Source of the DNA: Phycomyces nitens
Taxonomy: Eukaryota; Mucoromycota; Mucoromycetes; Mucorales; Phycomycetaceae
DNA: 64,000 nucleotides
NCBI GenBank assembly: GCA_022702545.1
Contig: JAHRBC010000004.1
Span: 3,286,001 to 3,350,000, forward strand
Direction of reading: 5' to 3'
The first letter of the stretch is position 1. The number at the start of each line of letters is the position of its first letter. The notes under the pieces were generated by a model that searched no databases, was not told the DNA's origin, and saw only the letters and a list, made by a program, of their open reading frames with translations. Positions 57,722-64,000 of the stretch are shown here, piece after piece. A program made the position numbers and the translations under genes.

Positions 57722-58819
57722 TTATTGCCGTGTTGCAATCCACTTGGCAACACGCGCCTTCTGCTCTTTTGACAATTCAATATGTCTACTTTCAACAGGA
57801 CAAGAAGAAAAGTCAATGACCTTCATCTTCTTTTCCTTGCTCCTCTGGGCTTTCAACTCGCCCAAGTACTCCTCGACCTATATCATAATCAAATTAATTA
57901 ATTATATGAAGCACATCAAATTTGCCCGAACAATATCTTACCAAAGGATGTCTGTTACTGGGAGTATAAACGGTATACTCCCGTTGCTCATCATCAGACT
58001 CAATGTCAGACAACATCTCTTTGTCTAAGAGATCCTCGACTGTCTCTCCATACTTGGACTCCAAGTTCGCCCTGTCTGCCAAATGCAGCCTCTTGTAGGC
58101 GGCGAGGACCTATTTCAAAATCAAGTATTAGAAGTATGAAAACAAATATTATATTATACTAACTCTTGTTTTTCTCGTACGTCTACGAGAAGACTGGTTT
58201 CGCTTAGCTAACTTTTCTGGCGAGGTGTTAGCTCTGTTTAGCTTGTACGAGATATGCCGTCTTGTTTTTTCCTCTATGACTGCAGACGCAAGAGGCTGTC
58301 CTTCGGGCTGTTGATGGATATACATCCGGACCTTGTCTGCAATAGGCCGGTTGGATGAAGAGAGTGCCCCCTCATTCATTGTCAATGGTGTAGACACCAA
58401 GACATTCCTTGTCTCTGATCGTATGAGGCGCTATATGACATAGGGTAAGTAATTCATCAATATAAAATTAATATTTATATATAGATATCCTACCGAGACC
58501 GATGGAAGTCGATACTTCATATACATCTGTGGTGGTGGAGCTTGATGGGGGAAACTTGGCTACTGTTGCCATTCGAGTTCTTGAGGGATTCCATCCCTTG
58601 ATGGACCTGCTGCAACAGGACATGCGACTCATTCAGTCTTGTCTGAAGAGCCGACAGGTTTGACAACACTGCGCCGTCCTGTTCAGCGTTGTTGCTTGGA
58701 GCAGGAAGGATCGTCTGCATCACGGTTCCTGCTGGTCTAGTGCCACTAGTCTTACCAATCAACTTCTTGGTAGTCGACTTGTAGGTCTTTTTAGAGCTTG
58801 ATGATATAAATTGAGACAT
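57722..58819 (-). CDS. CACTA accessory protein, element e (diverged)
   Basis: Exon 1 starts at 58819 (M-S-Q-F-I-S-S-S-S-K-K-T-Y-K). It contains a coiled-coil-like stretch (L-S-A-L-Q-T-R-L-N-E-S-H-V-L-L-Q-Q-V). Its donor is unresolved: the frame to exon 2 requires a weak GTTTCC site after N-S-S-Q. Exons 2-4 are 58430-58164, 58109-57942 and 57877-57722. Exon 3 has M-L-S-D-I-E-S-D-D-E-Q, the family acidic motif, but lacks P-x-W-R-S-D-E. Exon 4 ends R-V-A-K-W-I-A-T-R-Q, comparable to the P-x-W-A-x-R ends. Basic clusters (R-R-R-T-R-K-T-R) close exon 2. Same convergent position as in the other elements. Confidence 0.65.
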
Positions 58820-59149
58820 TGAATACTAGAAAAATATATTAAAGTGTGAGGTTCGTTGATTATGAATATCTATTTTCCAATAGATTTTGAAATATTCCGT
58901 AAATAATACATACATGAGAAAGTAATGAAAAGTAATTAAAAAGTATACTTCTTTCTAAAGAGGTTTTATAGTATTTTGATCTTTGCTTACATTATGCTGT
59001 CAGGTATACTTAGTAATCTGCTTCAACTGGCTAATCTATTTAATTTGCTTGCACTGACTAATCCATTTGTAATATTTGGGCTCTGTTTCAAAAATACAAA
59101 TCGTTTTATTAAGTGGGCTTATTAGTTCCACGTCACGTTCGGGACACTC

Positions 59150-59860
59150 AATATCGCCATTGATCTCTATTGGATTATTGCTTTCAACCTTTGTTCTTTT
59201 CTTTTCTTTTCCTTTCCTTTACTTTTCGGCATAGTAAGCATCATTCTCTTTTAAAATTTTTTTTTACTCATCATGACTTTATATTTGTCCAGATATTCTT
59301 TTCTATATCCATACAAGGGCTGCTGGTTTATGTCAATAACTCTGGTATACTGGTAATGTTCTTTTTTATTATCTCATTCAGTTTCCACAAGCTCATTGCT
59401 CTGCTTAGTAATTCACGGCCTCCCATTACAAACAAATACAGAGGAGCACTTTGCTGTATATTATGGTATGATGACACTCCTTTATACACTAGACATGCTT
59501 TATTAACATTCGTTCCATTCATTAGAATTTTTTCGGTCATCTGGTATGTGCCGATTCCATGTCATCTGGTCAGTAATTGTGTCCGCTATACCCATTACCA
59601 AGTAAGTATACAACCTTTCAGCCCTTATATTACTTTACTAATCTCTTATCTAATAGATGTAATCAAAATATTCTTCATCTGGTTGGCCATTGTGCCCATT
59701 GCGCCCATTACACTGATGACCAAGTAAGTATATAACCACTCAACGTTTATATTATTTTCCTGACATATTCTTCATAGATATTACCGAAATTTTTTATACC
59801 ATTTATCAAAGTATTCAAGTTTTCTCGATATAAATACCAATGTAAGTATTGTTGTTCCAT
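59150..59860 (+). other. Mini-exon region of element e
   Basis: Divergent from the accessory gene, a chain of short exon-like segments has strong signals. Donors GTAAGC (59233), GTAATG (59351), GTATGA (59464), GTATGT (59541), GTAAGTATAC (59601), GTAAGTATAT (59722) and GTAAGTATTG (59838) alternate with TTGTCCAG, CCACAAG, CATTAG, CTAATAG and TTCATAG acceptors. One exon (59657-59721) reads V-I-K-I-F-F-I-W-L-A-I-V-P-I-A-P-I-T, hydrophobic. The first segment (about 59175-59232) is also F/L-rich. I could not fix a single reading through all segments. Confidence 0.4.
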
Positions 59861-60529
59861 TCAAATTATTTTACAGTCTGCTAAAATACACCTATGAAAA
59901 TTATCTAGCCACCCTTTTTTTTTCAAAAGAAAACAAACACCCACGTAAGCAGTGCCGCAGCAAGTAACAAAGGAAGGTAGGGGGGGTCTAGTAGACCAGG
60001 GTAACCCATATATTCTCTGGATGAGTAAAAGAATACCCATCCAATTGAGAAAAGGGCAAGGCTAGCATATTAGGCAATAAAATTAGGAGGGAGTAGAAAT
60101 GAGAACGAATAGAAAACATTAGAAAAGCTTTTTTATCCAATAAAAACTATTATAAACTACATCTTTGGCCTGTATCTGCCATGAATTCATACCGAATTCA
60201 TACTGAATCCTATGAGGACACTGCTTTAATATTGAAAAGAGCAACCTATATAAAGTAATTTAAAGAACTGAATCCTTCGGGGCTAGAAAATATGGGACGA
60301 AAAAAAAAAGAAACCCCCCAATTTTCGTGACAAAAAAAAGCACAAAAAAAATAACCCACCTTTTGCTTTTTGCGCTTTGACGTTTCAGTATACTGATTGG
60401 AATCATTCAGACAACGAATCCTAAAAATTTAATATTAAAAAATTTGGCAAATTTTATATCAAATCTTTATCATTCAGTCAAGAATTTTATAAATATCAGT
60501 ATACTAAAATGGCCCTTCTTTTGCAGTGA

Positions 60530-61115
60530 GTATGAGATGATAAGACAAAATAAGATATGATAGTATGAGAAAATGGGATATACAGTGAAGATGATAATAT
60601 AAAAATGGAAGACAAATATGATAAGACAAAATGAGATATGAAAATGTGCAAAGACAATGTAAATATGAAGTATGAAGATATGGATAACAGTAATATGATA
60701 AAGTGAGCAGTGTGAGAGAAGGGACAGAGATATGAAGGGGTATGAATAAAATGAAGTGCCGATGTGTGAGAGGGTGTAAAGAGGTAGATAACATGAAGAG
60801 AAAGATAAGTGCGCACAGACAGCAACGTGGGGAGAAGGGAAGGGAAGATAGATGACAAAAATAGTGTACAATGGATAAATATGGAAATGGATAGGAGGGG
60901 TTTGAAATGAGAGCGAGGGTGACAAATATGGAAAATCAAAGAAGTGCGGAGAAAAGGGAGATATGAGAAATAAGGTGACTTGCAAATGGAGAAAGGTGAC
61001 GTTGCCAAGTTGATCAGGATGCTACGTCACGCTTTCTAGCAGGGAAGACCTTGGAAAAGTCACGTGAAAGAGAGAAGTGGGCAAAGCGGAAAACCCTACA
61101 ACACCCGTGTCAAAA
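60530..61115. repeat. Flanking repeat region including dispersed repeat R, copy 2
   Basis: 60530-60799 is a purine-rich ATGAGATGATAAGACAAAAT-like low-complexity stretch. 60800-61115 aligns with 14917-15234. The open frames on the minus strand (60985-60470, 61008-60496) are byproducts of the purine bias. The R copy ends 7 bp before the tRNA. Confidence 0.75.
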
Positions 61116-61122
61116 GAACAAT

Positions 61123-61193
61123 GCCATGATAGTATAGTGGCAGTACGTCGCGTTGTGGCCGCGCTGACCCTGGTTCGATTCCAGGTCATGGCA
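61123..61193 (+). tRNA. tRNA-His (GTG)
   Basis: 71 nt fold into a standard cloverleaf. The acceptor stem GCCATGA pairs with TCATGGC, the D arm is GTAT/GTAC, the anticodon loop is TTGTGGC with anticodon GTG, and the T arm is CCTGG-TTCGATT-CCAGG, with discriminator A. The anticodon stem has one mismatch at its base (T-C). No intron and no encoded CCA, as expected for a eukaryotic gene. A- and B-box promoter elements (TAGTATAGTGGCAG-like and GGTTCGATTCC) are internal. A short T-rich stretch follows, but no long T-run is seen. Confidence 0.93.
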
Positions 61194-61235
61194 TAATATT
61201 TTGCTATTCTTAAGCATCTTGTCGTGCCTGAATTA

Positions 61236-61382
61236 ATGTTAGCCAATCAGGATGACAATTACACAGAGTTCTCTTTTGAGAACGACAACCAAATTGATTC
61301 CCTTTTGCTCTCTGAAGACCTAGAAGACATTAGTTATTGTCAGGTATCGATCTGGTATTTCTTTTCTGGCACTTGTAACTAA
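61236..61382 (+). other. Small acidic open frame downstream of tRNA-His
   Basis: ATG at 61236 opens M-L-A-N-Q-D-D-N-Y-T-E-F and L-L-S-E-D-L-E-D-I-S-Y-C-Q. A GTATCG donor-like site follows at 61345; the frame stops at 61382. Its composition looks more like coding sequence than its surroundings, and it may be a first exon of an unrecognised gene. Alone it is weak evidence. Confidence 0.2.
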
Positions 61383-61826
61383 GTCGCAGAATCAATACCA
61401 CTGGGGATCGTCAAGTTCAAATAATAGTTTTTAGGTAATAGATAGATGGCTTTTTATTGATACAAATCCTTTTACTATTTATACAAAATGTAATTATATT
61501 TATGGCTAAATGTATAGCTACATTAATATGTCTTAGATGGCTATTGTCCAGTAGAATATACTTAAGAGATATTCGCAATCTAAGACACTTGAGACATTTA
61601 GAAACATATATAGGGAAACCAATCGGCAAGGTCTTGATCGTTTACCCAACAAGGTCAACCATTACTGGTTGCCTATCAAGAGCCGATTTCGGTTGCCGAT
61701 GTCAACTCTGACATTATAACAAAAGTAGATTAGAAACCGAAACAGACATTTAGGATGACTGAGTAGGTTTAGAAAGGATATAAAAAAGGACAATATTTCA
61801 TTGAATAAAAAGTATCTATCTTCTAT
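61383..61826. other. No supported feature
   Basis: AT-rich sequence between the small open frame and element N1. No gene, RNA or repeat could be supported. Confidence 0.4.
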
Positions 61827-63572
61827 CACTACAAAAGTCTAAGGGTATTATGTAGATAAAACTTATAAAATAAGCTACTTAATTGTATAGTTTTACTATG
61901 CTTTTGGTAATATATAATCGTGATCTGTAGTAGACTAAAAAGATATGGGGGTGAACTGAATCATCCTACCTACTGGTGTACAAGAATCCAATATAGAATA
62001 TTTAAATGCTCTCAAACAGTGCAAAACTTAAATATACATTGTAGCCACAATATATTTCTAGTCGATCTATCCTTTTTTGCATTGTATTTTACGATACACA
62101 GACAGTTTGTGTCAGGGGAGATTGACTACTTACAAACAACCAGTTTTATCTTTCATTATATTTTATAGTGGGGTTTATAATATGTTTTAACAGTCTATCA
62201 AGGATGATTGTAGACTATTGCAAGGTAATTGTAGTTATTCTATGCAAACAAGCCTCTCTGGTTTGTTGTTTTTTTGGAGCAATAGATTCTGAAAATTTTT
62301 ATTTTTTGTTTTATTTGATAAAAAATACATTTGTGCTATATATTCTAGTCTCTAGATTATTTCTTTAGTATATCTATTCTACCAATTGATATTTCTTGGT
62401 CAGCACCATCAACTGGTTCTTAATAGAGCCAGGATACTTACCTAGCTGAGAGAAAGCTAATACTATCTAAAAGTAAAAGAGAAGATTGTTAGTAAATTAT
62501 TTTTATATAAATCATTCATTCTTATACTTACATTTTTAATATAATAAATAGAACATTTGATAGACTCTCTGTAATATACCAACAAATGATTATTGTCTAA
62601 TAGATATATATTAATATTTGTAGATAAACAATATGTAATACTAAAATATTAGTTTACTTACAAGATATAGCCATTGGAATGGCCAGATAATTTCAATCGG
62701 GAATCCATATAAGAGTATAGCAAGATGTCTGTGATAGATGTTATTAAAGAGGATATATTAATAATATAAAAGATTTACCAGAATATTATATTGAGATAGA
62801 TAGAAAAATAGAATTTGTGGCTATATATAAAAGAGTGATTTGGTTAATAAAGAATAGCTTTAGCATAATATGATCTTACCTTTGGATATACAGCCAAGTG
62901 CAATAGAGAGCCCCATAATATATTTATAAGCAGTTACCTATGAATAATAAAATATATTGAGTAAAAAATATATTCACAAGAGAAAGAAAAGAATTAATTA
63001 CCAGAGTATTTTGCAGTAATATTTAGGCACAAAAGAATATATAAAATAAAAAGAAAAAACAAATACTTTGTATTAAAAGGCTGTTTGACCCTGATAAAAT
63101 GAGGGCAATAAAAATGATAATCCAAAAGAATATGCCTGCCGTCATTTTCATATCTTTGTAATTTATAGTTTATTAGGTTGAAAAAGATGTCTAGATATAG
63201 AACAAGAGTGTACACAATGCTGTTAAATAATAATAAAACTATAAGACAATTCATTATCTTCAGTGAACTTATTTACTTGCAAGCATACTGGTCATATTTC
63301 TCTTCCTTCTTATGAGAATAAACATGATAATAATTGATTTGTTTATTATTTCTACTCCAATTAATTTAATGATATAGTTACAAGAAGTAGAAATAAATCA
63401 CAGACAAATATGACATCTAAAAGGCTCTACTTTATTATTCTATCCAATAGAACATATTGAATAATATAATCGCCGTCAAAAATAAAAAAGTTTATTATGT
63501 TTAACTTCAGTCTACTAATGGTAAGATAATATAGTAGTTTGTTATGAATGAAACCACTCAATTTTTGTAGTG
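61827..63572. mobile_element. Non-autonomous CACTA element N1, 1746 bp, TSD TAT
   Basis: The left end is CACTACAAAAGTC at 61827 and the inverted right end CACTACAAAAATTG at 63572. TAT flanks at 61824-61826 and 63573-63575. No transposase or accessory gene is present. The interior is a chain of short exon-like segments on the minus strand, as in the mini-exon regions of the larger elements. It would need a transposase in trans. Confidence 0.85.
62368..63416 (-). other. Multi-exon membrane-protein-like gene in N1 (partly decayed?)
   Basis: Minus-strand exons 63416-63382, 63308-63277 and 63238-63002 join in phase. They give about 100 codons starting M-S-Y-L-S-V-I-Y-F-Y-F-L, with three hydrophobic stretches (I-L-L-L-F-N-S-I-V-Y-T-L-V-L-Y-L; Y-L-F-F-L-F-I-L-Y-I-L-L). 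Further exon-like segments with GTAAGT/GTAAAT donors and TATAG/CACAG acceptors follow at about 62937-62880, 62820-62779, 62726-62661 and 62603-62533, ending near 62371. The last ones read H-L-A-I-L-L-Y-G-F-P-I-E-I-I-W-P-F-Q-W and V-L-T-K-K-Y-Q-L-V-E-stop, but the frame does not carry across the middle junctions. The V-L-T-K motif recalls the element c gene. Confidence 0.45.
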
Positions 63573-63741
63573 TATAGTGCAAGTCTCTATAAATATATCT
63601 TTTTCAAAAATCATTTCAATATTTCAAATTAAATTCCTGCAATATATTTTCATTATTTAAATCCTGCTATTATGATAAAGAGAATGACAAGCAAGTCTAA
63701 AGAGAAAAGATAGCATTTTTTTGATAGTTTATCTTATATAA

Positions 63742-63877
63742 CACTGGAAAAACGGGCTTGATTACCAGTGCGGAAAGATAAGTAAACAATAGTGTAATTA
63801 CTTGAATTATGATAGACTCTACATATAATTCCACTTGAGAACAACCTGGTCTTAGCTGCTAGCAGTATGTCGTGATA
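63742..63877 (+). mobile_element. Left end of another CACTG element
   Basis: CACTGGAAAAACGGG at 63742 matches the CACTGGAAAAAC ends of a and b and the CACTGGGAAAACGG end of C2. Only 136 bp are visible before K copy 3. The left flank trinucleotide is ATA; the partner end is off-window. Confidence 0.5.
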
Positions 63878-64000
63878 CACTACGGCGGAGAAAACGGTAG
63901 CTAACTACTGTTTTGGTAGCATTACTACTGTTTTTTCCCACCAAAAAAAACGGTAGTAAAGACTCTGTATAAGGCGATTTTGGTAGCTGTTACCATTTTT
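63878..64000 (+). mobile_element. Element K, copy 3 (terminus only)
   Basis: CACTACGGCGG at 63878 is followed by the same ACGGTAG-rich terminal sequence as at 45412, with a few C-to-T differences (CTACTGTTTTGG for CTACCGTTTTGG). It continues past the window end. Confidence 0.85.

Larger units (their letters stand above)
53453..60529. mobile_element. CACTA element e, 7077 bp, apparently intact, flanks do not match
   Basis: CACTGCAAAAGAAGGG at 53453 and its exact inverted copy at 60514-60529 form a 16-bp TIR. Both genes look complete. The flanking trinucleotides are GTT (left) and AGT (right), so no TSD. The left flank is element d and the right flank is not the rest of d. The two junctions therefore come from different insertion sites joined by rearrangement. 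Confidence 0.9.

Noticed and set aside
60470..61008. Minus-strand frames of about 170 codons next to repeat R
   Set aside because: Purine-biased plus strand gives stop-poor F/L/S/H/I-rich readings; no domains, and the two frames overlap each other.
61022..61246. 74-codon minus-strand frame over the tRNA
   Set aside because: Antisense to the tRNA-His gene and the R repeat; no independent support.

Overview
The window looks like a transposon graveyard from a fungal genome. The best guess is an early-diverging (Mucoromycota-like) fungus: the introns are short (about 40-90 nt) GT-AG or occasional GC-AG introns with CTAAC/CTGAC-like branch sites and TATAG acceptors, the DNA is AT-rich, and the transposases are Tnp2-type proteins of the kind common in fungi. 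That placement is inference. The only non-transposon gene I can support is a tRNA-His at 61123-61193. No ordinary host protein gene is evident.

Almost everything else is CACTA-superfamily DNA transposons with CACTG or CACTA termini and 3-bp target-site duplications (TSDs). Complete elements are about 6-7 kb and share one layout. (i) A four-exon Tnp2 transposase gene: a small zinc-finger-like exon, two acidic exons, and one long catalytic exon. (ii) A convergent four-exon accessory gene: coiled-coil N-terminus, a 306-nt second exon, an acidic MSDGES-like stretch, then P-x-W-R-S-D/N-E. (iii) Divergent from the accessory gene, a region of very short exon-like segments with good splice sites. I read this as a third, rapidly evolving mini-exon gene, decayed in most copies.

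Layout: 1-3501 is one end of a second CACTA family, 'K' (terminus CACTACGGCGG). 3502-14916 is element C1, with element A (3758-9826, TSD ACC) inserted in its transposase. 14917-15234 is a dispersed repeat, R. 15235-17141 is unassigned. 17142-18130 plus 44351-45411 is one Ty3/Gypsy pol gene on the minus strand, split by element C2 (18131-44350, TSD GGG). C2 holds element c (24351-43228, TSD TAT), c holds element a (25654-38363, TSD TGT), and a holds element b (31881-38223, TSD TTT). The Gypsy fragment is cut at 45412 by a second K copy, which is cut at 47952 by element d. d is cut at 53453 by element e (53453-60529), whose right flank is a second R copy next to tRNA-His. 61827-63572 is a 1.7-kb non-autonomous CACTA element, N1 (TSD TAT). 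At the right edge another CACTG element begins (63742) and is hit by a third K copy (63878).

Genes that appear intact are the transposases of C2 (979 aa) and e (991 aa) and the accessory genes of A, a, b and d. The other large genes carry single nonsense changes, 1-nt frameshifts, deletions or insertions. Comparing copies, many differences are C-to-T or G-to-A, often at CpG, which suggests decay by cytosine deamination. An intact transposase and an intact accessory protein exist on different copies, so complementation in trans is conceivable.
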